NCBI GenBank assembly: GCA_035771175.1
Contig: CM069612.1
Coordinates: forward strand, 30,266,150 to 30,330,149
From: Paratinospora sagittata
Lineage: Eukaryota; Streptophyta; Magnoliopsida; Ranunculales; Menispermaceae
Length of the DNA: 64,000 nucleotides
Direction: 5' to 3'
This document shows, piece after piece, positions 47,068 to 58,748 of the stretch. The stretch's first letter is position 1. Each line of letters opens with the position of its first letter. The notes under the pieces were generated by a model, which saw nothing but the letters and a program-made list of their open reading frames with translations, searched no databases and had not been told where the DNA came from. The translations under genes were made by a program, and so were the position numbers.

Positions 47068-47203
47068 CATACGCAAGAACATTCAAACAAGTTTCACACA
47101 TTAATCGTTGCAACATTTGATTGTTTGTGTCGAAAACTCTATCACGTTCTAAATCACGTACAAAATCAAACCCAGGGTTGCACTACCCAAAATTAAGGTT
47201 TGG

Positions 47204-47321
47204 TTGGCGATATTCATAATGAATAACTGTCCCATAATAAACATTGACGATATTCCTTAGAATAACTGCCCCATATTAATCATTGGCGATATTCCTCGGA
47301 ATAACTGCCCCATATGTGCGA
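47204..47321. repeat. 39-40 bp tandem repeat, three units
   Basis: Units at 47204, 47244 and 47283: 'ttggcgatattc...gaataactg.cccata'. Non-coding. It lies just outside the Gypsy element, in the DNA the element inserted into. Confidence 0.85.
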
Positions 47322-48278
47322 TTCTTATCTTAATTGTGTTCTTTAGTGATATCACACCATACATACAACATAAGTATGATATTAATTGTATTCACAAGAC
47401 ATATTCAAACTCCACTACACATGGTATCATGTCACAATGCCAAATATGGTAGTATTAACGCATGAACTTTACTATGCCAATATTCTAAAGTCATGTATTT
47501 CATTATTAGGCATTATAATATACAAATGAATCTCAATTACCACGTAAATTGCATGCATCCAATTATCATTTGATCAGAACAAGAAGTCATACTGACACAT
47601 ATATCATCATAGTTAACAATCACAACATGGTATATATAAAATCATGTAAAATAGGCATGCAAGAGCAATCTAATAACACTATAGACCTAATTAATTTAAC
47701 ATTCCTATCTATATATCTAAATAAAACATTGTAAAGGCATAAAATCTTATACACCTGTAACGCACGCAATTTGTTCTTGTCCGAATTCCTTGGTGCGTAA
47801 CGTACGTCCTCAACCTATACATACATGTTACATTTGAATTAGCTGCGTATACCTACCCAAGTTTATATATATATATATATATATACACACACATTTGTAA
47901 TTGTAGCAACCCAGGAGAGTTGCGGATATAACATTTACTTATTTAAATGTATGTGTAGTATATAGTATATTTGTGGATAATATATTGTAATATAATGTGT
48001 TATATAATTGTAGATGCAGGTAGCATACATATAACCATATCTATAATATATACTTAATAACTCACTCCAAAGGAGACTCCTCAGCGCGCCACCTCAGCAT
48101 TCTTAGAAGATATTTATAGAGCGTATAAATTTTCTGTCCATGCAATCCAGAGTTTCTAGGCAACACAAAGGTCAATGCTTCTACAACATCTCATACCTAA
48201 TAATGCTAAGATGTGAATTGCATAAGATATTGACATGTGAAAATTCAACAGATAAGTTCAAGAACAAGATAACCAACC
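47322..48278. other. Gene-free stretch
   Basis: AT-rich with a (TA)n tract at about 47866-47885. 'cttaataactcactccaaaggagactcctcagc' (48050-48082) recurs in altered form at 52194-52225, so a dispersed repeat is present. Confidence 0.4.
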
Positions 48279-48610
48279 TGACTACCTTTAGCTCCACTTG
48301 CAGTCATTAGAAAAAAGCAGTTGCTTCGAAAAGGCTTTAATAATCCTACAGGGGAAGAATTTGATGGGAATAACTTATCATTAACCTCATTGGTTAATTT
48401 TTGTCCAAACGTGTTGTTGCCCATGTGATCTTGCAGCCTTTCTTGACTACTGTTACATGAAGATTTTTCCTGGTTTTGTCTTAGTTGGGAAAGATGGCCA
48501 TGGATGGTTGTCCGTCCTGATCTTTTGCCTAATTTTGTCCAAGTCTGAGAGATGCCCATGTGATCTTGCAGCCTTTCTTGACTATTTCCCATGAAGTACT
48601 GTTACATGTG
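48279..48610 (-). pseudogene. RNA polymerase I largest-subunit (RPA1/NRPA1-like) fragment
   Basis: The minus strand reads SQERLQDHMGNNTFGQKLTN, then GLLKPFRSN and FLMTASGAKGSQ, ending at a GT donor (48278-48277). The block 'LM..SGAKGS' before the bridge helix identifies the largest subunit of a DNA-dependent RNA polymerase, with SGAKGS as in Pol I. Upstream, about 45 bp ('catgtgatcttgcagcctttcttgacta') occur twice (48420-48448 and 48554-48582), giving SQERLQDHMG two times with unrelated codons between. No further polymerase exons are seen nearby, so this looks like a captured or broken exon. Part of a larger gene with distant exons is possible. Confidence 0.55.
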
Positions 48611-49501
48611 TTATCCTTTTCTTGAAACTCACTATAAATTTTAGGATGTTCTTCCCATTTGTATGTCGGAAGTTTTTTGACAAATAAAGCCGCTACACAA
48701 TTACTGTACAACGACAAAATTTATCAGCACATATTACCCACGAAACTACTAAGGTATCATCCTGTCAGCTTAATAAATTTTATGTTTTCATTCATAGTTA
48801 ACCTTTATGGATTTTTTTTTCTGACTCTTCTTGCCAAGCATATGAAGGATAAGATTGATTGTTTATAAAGAGTAATACCTCAACCTCTCTTATCTCGGGT
48901 TGATCTGTCTCGAACATCGTCAACTTCGGAGTCTCAAGATCCGAAACGAAAACCAAACAAACAACAAAAACAGTAAGATATAGCAAAGAAGAAGAGAGGA
49001 AAGAGAGGCTCTTCTTCTTCCCTCTTTCTTTATTTTTATTTGCTTATAGCATCAAAGGGTAGCCTACCCTCTTTACCCAATCAAATATAGATGCATAAAG
49101 TTGTGAACCAAAAACTGTACCAAACCAATCAAATATTAAAAAGAAAAAGGCAAATAAACAATACCCATTTTCGCAAATCTGATTGCAACCATAAGATAAC
49201 TATTGAAGATATCACTGTACTGTAAACGCAAGCATTGCGTTCTATTACATAAGTAGGGTCCGAAAGCAAATGTGAGGAATGATATCTTGCAAGTTCAAGA
49301 AACATAAATATCATCATCAGATATCTATGTACATTAATCATAACCCTGCCCCCACCTGTTGCACAGTATAGGAGCTGAGAGTTTTGTCTCTACTACTAAA
49401 TAAATCAACCAAGGGAAAAGAGTAGTAGTACTAGGAGGATCCAAAGCCAAGCACTTTGTTAAAACCACAACTTTTTTCCATCTTTTCTCGCTCCTTCCTT
49501 T

Positions 49502-49540
<39 letters not shown>

Positions 49541-49893
49541 TATAACACCCCCACCGTAACTTTATTGCTAGCTATAATCAATCATATTATTTATTATAAA
49601 TTTTTACGCCACAATTTCTGCACTTATGTCTCTCTCTCTCTATACATCGTTATAAAAGAAAAAACAGAAAAAAGAAAGCGGCGCTGCTCAGATGAATGAA
49701 AAAAAGGACATCACTGTGTCTAAGTGTCTCATCCTCCCTTCTTAATTTAATTACTTACCCTTTTTTTTAACTCATTTCAACTAACTAATTAATAAATAAG
49801 AAAGCTACTAAGCTCTGTAAACATGAGTAATGATGCGTAGCAATAACAACTTAAAGTAATATTGCTTCCCATAGCAGCAGTTCTCAGCAGCAG
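48611..49893. other. Gene-free stretch
   Basis: No recognisable domain. A (TA)n tract lies at 49506-49535 and (TC)n near 49629-49641. Confidence 0.4.
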
Positions 49894-50135
49894 CTCGAGC
49901 CACACAACGCTATAAAAGCAAGTAAAAAACAACAGCAACTCATCTCTTTCTTCCTACCTTCCTTCTCTGCTACTGCAATTGAGACAGTCGAGGTGCTTCC
50001 TCGAGCCACACAACGCTATAAGAGCAAGTAAAAAACAACAACAGCTCATCTCTTTCTTCCTACCTTCCTTCTCTGCTACTGCAATTGAGACAGTCGAGGT
50101 GCTTCCTCGAGCCACACAACGCTATAAAAGCAAGT
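49894..50135 (+). repeat. 106-bp tandem repeat carrying a TATA box in each unit
   Basis: Units start 'ctcgagccacacaacgctata' at 49894, 50000 and (partial) 50106. Every copy has GCTATAAAAGC or GCTATAAGAGC followed by a C/T-rich leader ('catctctttcttcctaccttcc') and 'gcaattgagacagtcgaggtgcttc'. TATA followed by a CT-rich leader is the layout of plant core promoters, so this may be a duplicated transcription start region on +. Confidence 0.75.
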
Positions 50136-50573
50136 AAAAAAGATAAGAAAAGAAACCAATATTTTTTTTTAATGTTTCTTAGAAAAAAGAGCTAGAACTA
50201 GCTTTGTTCTCATCAGCTCTTTCTTCCTTCAGTGCTCATATTCACTAACACTAACTCCCTAAATGTGCGTGCATGTGTATATATATATATATGTATATAA
50301 CTCATAATAGATGTATAAATGTAATATAACCTATGAATATAAAAATATGTAATATTAGATAAATGTTATACGACACTTTACTTTTGTATATTATACAATT
50401 AAATGAAGAAGACATACAACCACCTATATATTTCAAGCATGTATTTACCTAGCTATATAGTGTTTGTTTGTTGCAAAACTTTGAATAATAATAAGAAGCA
50501 GATATTTATATAAATATTTGTTAAATAAGTAAGCGTCACGTGATAATTAATTACATTTTCTAATTACACACCA

Positions 50574-51516
50574 ATGAGCAGTTTAGTATATGTCATTGTA
50601 AATACCTCTCACTATTTATTTTTTTCTTTTCTTTCATCTCTTTCTTCTTTTGTTTTCTTTCTCAACCACTCCCCCTTTTCATCTCTCCAGCAATCTCTCT
50701 CTATCTCTTGCTTCATTTCCAACCATTCCTTCTCTTCATCTCCATCTAGTGCTTCTCTTCATCTCTTCAATGCGAATTACAATATTGATGCGACTGCGGA
50801 TTTTTGTCGGTTGAGTCTTCAATCTATAAAAAGAAGAAGTAAGCTTTTCTTTTTTTATATCTAAATTTCTTTTTGGGCAAATAGGGTCGGAAAAAAAAAT
50901 TAGAATACAGATTCAGATTAAGTCAATTAAACTATATTCAATTTTATTTTTTATACAAGAGATCTAAGTCACCTGTGCTTTTGAACATGTACAACGGGAG
51001 AAGATAACTAATATCTACATTTTTTATTCTTTCTTCCTCAATTTTCTTAGTTATTTATCATAGAATTATAGAATCATAATATCTTTTTTTTTTTTGGTAC
51101 AGTTCAGTCATTCAAGAAGACATTCAAGGTTAGTGCATCTCTTGAATGTTTTGCTTTTGATTTTTCAATTTAGGCTTTTCTTTCAGAATATTTGAATTAC
51201 TTATTCTTTGATTAAATTGTAGATTTAGAATCTTGGTAGAAAATTCATGTTTTTTATTTCATCTGACTAGGTTTGAACTTAAATAGTTTCGGATTTGCTT
51301 GATTGTTTATACATGAATTCCTTCATGAAAACACCTCAAGCTGATTGATGACTTTAATTCTTCTTAAATATTTTAAATACTTTAAGGGTTGTTCTTTGGT
51401 TTCTAGAGTTTTTTTTAAGTTATTTTAGTCAATAAACTAATGGGTTGTACTAACTTTTTTAGGTTGCGGAGAGAAGAGAAGAATTGTTTCTTGTAAATCT
51501 TGGACGCGAATATTGA
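50574..51516 (+). other. Possible small spliced transcript with an open frame across three exons
   Basis: An ORF starting at 50574 meets a donor at 50839 (AA|GTAAGC). Good acceptors and donors bracket a 26-nt exon (51103-51128; ..ttggtacAG| and |GTtagtg), and a third exon starts at 51463 after a T-rich tract. Joined, the frame stays open to a TGA at 51514-51516, about 114 codons. The first part is C/T-rich and may really be a 5' leader. No domain is recognised. It lies 440 bp downstream of the TATA-bearing tandem repeat. It could be a non-coding RNA or chance. Confidence 0.25.
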
Positions 51517-52344
51517 AGATGAACAATAATATTATTTTTCCATTCAAAGACTATTGTTTCCTGTATCATTTTGTTTCATTCATTATTTTACATATAATGT
51601 TCACATAACTTTTTGACCTCAATAATAGGCATATTTATTTTGATTTTCCTTTGCTCCTAATCTTCATCTTACTATTATATAATATTCAAAAGAAGAATTA
51701 TGTTTTTTTTTAACTTGAGTGTTGCTACATTTCTAGAGTTAGAATTATTGCAAATATTCCTGTTACCAATCGAATAATGGAAAAACTTATATTGTTATCA
51801 ATATCATATTATATGCTTATATATAAACTTGAATAATGATAATGTCCTTTCCAAATATAGGGTTGACTTGCATGGTATGTGAATTACATTGATTATTTTT
51901 TGTATGTTGGGTTTTATTTGAGAGAAGAGGAAAGAACTTGGTGTATAGGCCGAGTATATAGGTATTAGTTGCATTGGAATTGATATTAAAATTACTATAG
52001 CATCTTGACATAAGTAAAGAAGTGATACCGTATAATGACAAATCATTGCACTAAATTGATCATAAAGTAGACTTTTAGAGTTCTTTTCTTAAGTCAAGTT
52101 GTCATCTTTATGTCAAGTTCTTCTTCATATAAGGTCCCAACAATATCATTATATCTCGGACTACACATAGACGAAGATCCGACATAAATCTGAACTAATA
52201 ACTCACTCCAAAAAAGAATCCTCAGCATATCACGCACTCCCCACCTTCATACCTTCATGTTAATGTTTCTTAAATAGATGAGACCCCACCTTCATTATAT
52301 ATATATCCTGAGAAATGTCAACAAAAGTATTTTTACTTAGGTTT

Positions 52345-52476
52345 GATATATGTCATTGTCAATACCTCTCACTATTTGTTTTTTCCTTTTCTTTCATCTC
52401 TTTCTTCTTTTGTTTTCTTTCTCAACCACTCCTCCTTTTCATCTCTCCAACAATCACTCTCTATCTCTTGCTTCAA
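52345..52476 (+). repeat. Duplicate of 50585-50716
   Basis: About 130 bp nearly identical ('tatatgtcattgt.aatacctctcactattt', then the C/T-rich leader ending 'tctatctcttgcttca'). It keeps the same length, then diverges abruptly. Probably a partial duplication of the leader or first exon. Confidence 0.8.
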
Positions 52477-53105
52477 CATATGTAATGACTTTGACTTTGA
52501 CCAGTTGTTCATTTCGTTTATATATGTTATAAGTTTTTAAACCCATTTCGTTGTTGCATCATCATATATGTAATGTTAGTCATCATTTTGTCATATTTAT
52601 GTACTTATAAAGGTTGTAAATAAATCCATGACTATGAATTTTACATTATCTAATTTGATGGTATTTTATTAATAGAAGCTTTAAAAGAAATATAATGATT
52701 TTTCTTTTTGTTTGACAAAATTTCATGCATCATAAATTTTCATCAAAATGTTACGATGATATATATATGATCAAATATTTATACCAACCTATAATAGTAA
52801 AAAATTGTAGATGATTTTTTTTTTAATTCGTATAGACAACAAATAATGAATGCTATATAATTATATTTTAATCAATTAGTTAATATTATTTACACAGGAG
52901 GATAATATTTTTAATAAATCTAAATTGAGTCTATAGTAGTATTATTTTATTAACACCGCCCATGGGGCTGCAACCTTGTAGTTATAAAACATAATATATA
53001 AAACTTATACACTAACGAACAGAATACCATATACCAGCATCATTTCCTTTGTGTATAACATTATAATATCAAAAGAAGTGGCTGGGAGGCGGTGGTCGTG
53101 TTTGC
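52477..53105. other. Gene-free stretch
   Basis: AT-rich; nothing recognised on either strand. Confidence 0.4.
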
Positions 53106-53520
53106 TGAACGTCGGTACAGAGAGACGAGGAGCAGAGGAAGAGGTGTGAAATAGGTGGGGCAAGAGATAGAGAGTGAGGCATGAGATTGAGAGTGAAATA
53201 GAGGGTGGGGGCGAGAGAGAGATGGGTGTGAAAGAGAGGGATAGTGGATGTGAGGGAGATATTGAGAAAGAGAGAGTGGCGTGAAAGAGGGGGAAAGTGT
53301 GTAGAGAGGGGGAAAGAGAGATTGAAAGAGAGAGAGTAACGTGAAAAAGAGATTGAGAGAGAGAGGGACCTGGGTGGGGTGGCGCAGTATTGGGGAAAAA
53401 GAGAGGAGTGTCGCCGGATGATCTTCGCCGGTGGACTGAGGTGATGCCGGATTCGCACAGAGAGTGTGGGAAGTTAGGGTTTGAAAAATTGGAGAGGAAG
53501 GAGAATCAGTGAAAGCAAAG
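53106..53520. repeat. GA-rich low-complexity tract
   Basis: Irregular 'gtgaaagagagggata', 'gagagagagatg' and similar purine-rich repeats on +. Long open frames on the minus strand (Ser/Pro/Leu-rich) result from this composition. Confidence 0.8.
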
Positions 53521-53859
53521 AAGAAAGACAAAGGGAGAAGTCTCACCGTGGTTGCTTTGTTGGTTCTCCGGCACCGTTTCCACGTTTTTTGGTTACTGAT
53601 TCGGGAGAAGCGGAGTATGAAAGAGATGAACGAGACGGCTGAGGTAGGTGCATTAGTATTATACATAGTATTATTAATTCTAGGGTTTAACGATGAGCAT
53701 GTTCTACGATAGGAAGATTAGTAGTATTGGAAACTTGCCATAATTTTGTATTGAAAAACTTGCCAAGATTTCTTTGGTGTAATTTGTAATTGATTCCTTA
53801 AAGGAATGCGAGAATAATGTTGAAATTGGAAAGTAGATATCTTCAGAATTTTTCAGGGG

Positions 53860-54180
53860 ATTACATTGATCTTAGTATGATGCACTATTTTCTTTGTATA
53901 GAAGTAGTGCAATCTGACGCTGGCATTTTTATTTCTCAAAAGAAATATGTGGAAGATCTTCTAGACAAGTTTAACATGAAGCATTGTAACCCGGTCACCA
54001 CTCCCGCTGAAAAAGGCTTGAGCTTGTAAGGAATTCAGATGGAAGAAAAATTGACAATACATTTTACAAGCAAATAGTGGGAAGCTTGCTTTACTTGACA
54101 ACTATGAGACCTGATATCATGTATGTTATAAGTTTAATTAGCAGGTTTATGGAGGATCCTAATGAGATGCATCTAGCTGC
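53860..54180 (+). pseudogene. Copia A reverse transcriptase/RNase H remnant, left part
   Basis: Reads MMHYFLCIEVVQSDAGIFI then KYVEDLLDKFNMKHCNPVTT, a frame slip at about 54027, then IVGSLLYLTTMRPDIMYVI and DPNEMHLAA. This is the Copia region between RT and RNase H. It is cut at 54180 by Copia B and continues at 58343. The 5' part and LTRs of A were not seen. Confidence 0.85.
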
Positions 54181-54401
54181 CATAAGGAAACAAAGATCAA
54201 GAAAAGGAACTCATGAGGAAGAAGCAGAATTCCCTATTAAATGATCAATAGCTTGAATGGAAATACAATGCTCTAATAGAGCTTACATATAGAGCATAGA
54301 TACAAATATCTCAATAACAACCTTCTGACACTATTAACAGAATAACCATTACAGTGGTTATACACTAATTGACATACTAACTGTGCTAACTATCCTTAAT
54401 A
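54181..54401 (-). repeat. 3' LTR of Copia B
   Basis: 221 bp, 75-90% like the 5' LTR by eye. It lacks a 29-bp block ('cctactagaagaaagc...') and has a small insertion, so the insertion is not recent. Confidence 0.88.
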
Positions 54402-54416
54402 CTGCACCTCAAATTG

Positions 54417-55877
54417 TCAGCAGATGAAATCACTGACAATTTGGACCTTAAATTGACATACTTTATTGACAGCATATGCCAACTCAGGCCTCGAAATAGT
54501 GATGTATTGGAGAGCTCCTATTACACTCCTATATTCATGAATATTAGGAATTGGGTCTCCTTGATTAGTAGATAACTGAACACCACTAACCATTGGTGTT
54601 GGAAGTGGCTTAGCATTAAGCATCTGTGTCTTATCAAGCAACTTAGAAAACTGAATGTTCCGATTTGTAATAATTTGTTGTAACTCCATTTAATCACTTC
54701 CTGTGAGAATGATATCATCAACATACTTAAGAGAAAAACTGTTAATGAAGAACCAAATCTGTAAAATAAGGAATTGTCTGCCTTAGAACATTGATAACCC
54801 ATGTGTAAGAGGGTTGTACTTAGTTTTTCAAACCAGGCTCTTGGGGCTCTTTTCAAGCCATATAAGGCTTTATGTAACTTGCAAACCAGCTTATGTTCTG
54901 AATTGTGTGTAGCAAACCCAAATGGTTGTTCTACGTATACTTCTTCTAAAAGATCCCCATTAAGGAAGGCATTGTTAACATCCAACTGTTAATCATCCAA
55001 CCATTTGCCAAAGCAATAGTTAGAACTACTTGAATTGTGACATGCTTAACCACTGGACTAAAGGTTTCATTAAAGTCGAAACGAGCCTGTTGTGAAAACC
55101 CTTTGGCCACCAACTGTATCTAGCAATGGTACCATCAGGATGCTTCTTAAGTTTGAAAATCCACTTGCAACCTATGGTATGTCTATCAGTAGGTAAGGGT
55201 ACTAAGGAGCATGTTTTGTTCTTAATCAAAGCACCATACTCATCATCCATGGCAGCTTTCCACTTAGGATCCAAGATAGCCTCCTTGACATCAGTTGGTT
55301 CTTGTGGAAGTAAACTTGAATTGTAAGTATACATCTTATTCGGTTTAAAAATACCATATTTTGCCCTAGTAATCATACCATGAGTGTTGGAAACAGGGAT
55401 AGGACAAGCTATTGCCTCATTGGATGCTTCAGTAAGCAAGTCACAAATATCAGATAATGGTGCATTGGAACAAGCAGGAGAAGAGGATACACACGGTTGG
55501 GCTGAAACAGATACAGGGGAGGTGATCTGAACAGGGGAAATCTGAGGTGAAATAGATGGAGAATGATTAGGTTGATGTTCAGTAGATGAGGAAGAGGTAG
55601 GTTTGGTCACTAGGGGAATGAGAGAATCAGCTGGAACAAAATCTGTAAGTAGAGAACAATCAACAGGAGGCTTATGTGGAATAAATGGAAATGTATTTTC
55701 ATCAAATGTAACATGTCTAGACATATAGATTTTGCCATAAGGGGCTAGGCACTTGTAGCCTTTTTGAGCAACATTATAACCAAGATAAGTACAAGGCAAA
55801 GATCTAAAATCAAGTTTATGTGAAGCATAAGGTCTGAGAAAAGGGAAACAAAGGCATCCAAAAACTTTGAGGGACAT
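54417..55877 (-). pseudogene. Copia B integrase C-terminus, RT and RNase H linker
   Basis: 55877-55026: VFGCLCFPFLRPY and RHVTFDENTFPF (integrase/RT linker), then WKAAMDDEYGALIKN and IGCKWIFKLKKHPDG (start of RT). 54985-54521: [19 protein letters not shown] and [10 protein letters not shown] (RT). The active-site YVDDI is present only in a shifted frame near 54712-54726. 54689-54417: [13 protein letters not shown] and [20 protein letters not shown]. The region after YVDD that normally precedes the 'PTPM' block is deleted. Confidence 0.88.
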
Positions 55878-55881
55878 GTAA

Positions 55882-56708
55882 TCAGGTTTGGTGTGAAAAA
55901 GGAGATAAAAGATTCAGAGTTGTGGTGGGAAGTCTGTTAATGAGATGTACAGCAGTTGAGAATGCCTCGGGCCAAAATTTTAAAGGAAGAAATGCTTGAG
56001 CAAGTAAGGTTAGGCCTACCTTAACCACATGTCGATGTTTCCTCTCGACAATGCCATTTTGCTCTGATGTATAAGGACATGATTTCCTATGAATGATACC
56101 AGCTGTGTCAAGATCTTTATGCAAGACAGAAAACTCTCCCCCTCCATCAGTTTGGAGCATTTTAATTTTGGTTTTGAGTTGCAATTTAGCTTGAGTCTTA
56201 AAGTGTATAAAAGCAGATGTTACATCAGATTTCTTCTTCAAGAAATAAAGCCATGTGAATCTGGAAAACGCATCAACAAAGCTAACATAGAATCGATATC
56301 CTTGAGAGGAAAACCCTAAACATCAGCCACAATTATTTGCAATGGTGCTGTGTATAATGTCTCAGAACTAGAGAATGATAATTTGTGACTTTTGCCAAGA
56401 TTACATGTTGAACGCACAAATGGGATCTTATTCAAGTGAAATGGAATGTTACACTGTTTCAAAACCTGAGAAACAACTTTGGGAGATGGATGCCCAAGTC
56501 TTTTGTGCCATAGATCAACAATAGGAGACAATCTACTACTTGCATTAGAATCATGAAGCTGAACATGCAAAGATAGTAGAGCAAAAGAAGAAGAAGTTAC
56601 AGTTGAGTTTGCTTGTTCAGGAAGCTCGAGTGAGGATAGATCAAATTGATAGAGTCCATCATGCATTCTCCCTTCAAGTAGTACCGCCTTGGAAGTGAGA
56701 TCCTTCAC
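55882..56708 (-). pseudogene. Copia B GAG-pre-integrase and integrase core
   Basis: 56708-56316 carries LWHKRLGHPSPKVV and TCNLGKSHKLSF; the first Cys of the usual HHCC finger appears to be replaced (FVRSTC). 56241-55882 carries LQTDGGGEF and YTSEQNGIVERKHRHVV, the second Asp and Glu of the DDE core. A frame break separates them. Confidence 0.88.
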
Positions 56709-56959
56709 AATACAATAGTTAGAATGGAACTAAAAAAAGACTCCATTATCTTGACAAAACTGAGACGCACTTAGCAAATCCTTTGTAATCAATGGAACAT
56801 GAAGCAGGTTTTTAATACTCAATAATCTGGATTTGGAGGAAGAATGGAAAGGTAACTGACCAACATGGTGGATGTTCAAACCTGTTCCATTTCCCATTTG
56901 AATCTTGTTATTTCCATGATACTAAGCACCAAATGACAGATTGTTGAAGTCATTTGTAA

Positions 56960-58072
56960 GATGATTTGTTGCTCCAGAATCTGGATACCAACAATCAATT
57001 TGAAGCAAATCTGGAGTAGCTAAAATAGCAGACATAGATGGAGCTGAATGTCCTTTATGCACCTGACTTACAGAAGAAACGACTGAAGAAGAATCAATAG
57101 CTTGAGAAGAGGTAAAACCAGAACCAGTTCCTCCAAATGATGCATCAAACCTATAATAGCATTTATGGACTGTATGTCCATGCTTTCCACATAGCTGACA
57201 TCTAGGTTTATTTGATCTCCTCGACCACGACCTCTGCCACCATAATTAGAACCACGGCCTCCTTGTTGCTGCTGAATATTGAAACTAGGACCACGAGTGT
57301 GAGATGCAAGATTTGCAGTTAATGGAGAATCAGGTACAGTAGGCAGAGATTGTTGAAAATGAGTTTCAAGAGCTAGAAGTAAAGCCTGAACAACTCTAAG
57401 AATATATGGCTCTCTACTTGAGGTAATCACAACAGTCATTGCCTCGTATTCATGTTCTAAACCAGTAAGAATGGCTAGGATCTGATCAAGTTCAGACATC
57501 TTATTTCCAGAAGCAGCCATAGCATCAAAGAGTGTCTTCATTGCAAGAAGATGCTCTTTCATTGGAAGATTTCCCTTCTTCTTTGTCTGAATTTGATATT
57601 TATATTGCATTACATTTGCAGCTGAGTGAGAAGAAAAATACTGATCAATCGCTGTCCAAACATCAACAACTGATTCACAACCAACTACTTGTGGAAGAAA
57701 GCTAGGACTGATAAGAAGATAAAAGCCAAGAAACAAGAAGATGATCTTGTCTTTGATAAGAAACAAATGCCGGATTAAGAAGGAGATTACCATTTTCAGA
57801 TACAATTCAAGGAGGAGGTATTTCTTGATTTCCAAGAATATAGCCTTCTAGTCCATAACCTTGGATTGAGGCCCACACCTGTTGTTTCCATAGCAGGTGA
57901 TTTGAATCATCCAATTTTACAGTGATTAACGGACTTAATGGACGAACAACTTGTATACCAGAAGAGGAGGTGAAATAGATGCCTGTGTAACTACATGTGA
58001 CTCAACTGATGCTTGTACTGTACCAGTTACCGGAGATGCAGAAACAACTGGTGTCCGAGATGACGACGCCAT
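56960..58072 (-). pseudogene. Copia B gag, zinc knuckle and protease
   Basis: It starts MASSSRTPVV at 58072, just inside the PBS. Frame breaks follow, then an open part (57835-57068) with the UBN2-type gag domain (YKYQIQTKKKGNLPMKEHLL, LTGLEHEYEAM) and a GRGRG stretch. After a slip near 57225 comes CQLCGKHGHTVHKC, an intact CX2CX4HX4C knuckle, and then WYPDSGATNHL, the aspartic protease site. Confidence 0.85.
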
Positions 58073-58097
58073 TGATGAGCAACATGTGCTCTGATAC

Positions 58098-58337
58098 CAT
58101 ATAAAGAAACATAGATCAAGAAAAAGAACTCATGAAGAAGAAGCAGAATTCTCTATTCAATGATCAATAGCTTGAATGGAAATACAATGCTCTAATAGAG
58201 CTTAAATACAGAGCATAGAACCTACTAGAAGAAAGCTAACAACCTCACTACAAATATCTCAATAACAACCTTCTGACACTAACAACAGAATAACAGTCAC
58301 AATCGTTATACACTAACTGTGCTAACTATCCTTAATA
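58098..58337 (-). repeat. 5' LTR of Copia B
   Basis: 240 bp. Read on minus it runs TATTAAGG...TTTATATG, followed immediately by the tRNA-Met PBS. It lacks the usual TG...CA ends. Confidence 0.85.
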
Positions 58338-58342
58338 GCTGC

Positions 58343-58385
58343 TGCCAAGAGGATTCTACCATACTTGAAACGTACCACTGATTTT
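58343..58385 (+). pseudogene. Copia A remnant, right part
   Basis: 'tgccaagaggattctaccat...' continues the Copia A frame (AAAKRILPYLKRTTDF) for 43 bp before Copia C begins at 58386. Confidence 0.8.
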
Positions 58386-58748
58386 TGAAAGAAACAGTAA
58401 GCACTCACACAATCTCACTATTTCAAAGTGGAGAAGAGAATTGATAGAGGATGAACAAACACTCAAAAATATAAAGAGGAGAAAGAGAATGGAAATTCTA
58501 CTATCTTTATTCAAAATTTTCTTACTTGCTTAAAAAACAAAGATACAAAGCACTCTTTTATAGGGTACAAGGACCAGCTGAATAGCTTCCCTATTTTAAT
58601 GCAATAAAACAAAGTGGGGAATTCTATCAGTTCACAACTGATGCCCAACTTTCAACCTTAAAATAGAAGGGAGTGGGTGACCTTTTCTCTTTCAATAACT
58701 GATACCCATTATCTTTCTGCAGTTTTGGAATTTGAACGGATGCCAACA
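58386..58748 (-). repeat. LTR of Copia C (3' LTR)
   Basis: Minus strand TGTTGGCATCC...TTTCTTTCA, 363 bp, preceded on minus by a PPT ('gatttgagggggtgaa'). Its last 110 bp recur inverted at about 61073-61199. Confidence 0.85.

Larger units (their letters stand above)
54181..58337 (-). mobile_element. Copia B retrotransposon inserted into Copia A
   Basis: 4157 bp in minus orientation with LTRs at 58337-58098 (5') and 54401-54181 (3'). Target duplication GCTGC (54176-54180, 58338-58342); removing the element and one GCTGC gives an uninterrupted HLAAAKRIL frame in Copia A. PBS GGTATCAGAGC abuts the 5' LTR. Order on minus: gag, zinc knuckle, protease, GAG-pre-integrase, integrase, RT, RNase H linker. 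It has several frameshifts and a deletion between RT and RNase H, so defective. The 'FGCLCFPFLRPY...LDFRS' block suggests an Ale/Retrofit-type Copia. Confidence 0.92.

Noticed and set aside
53061..53666. 201-codon minus-strand open frame
   Set aside because: It is Ser/Leu/Pro-rich only because the opposite strand is a GA-rich low-complexity tract. No domain, and an overlapping frame is equally open.
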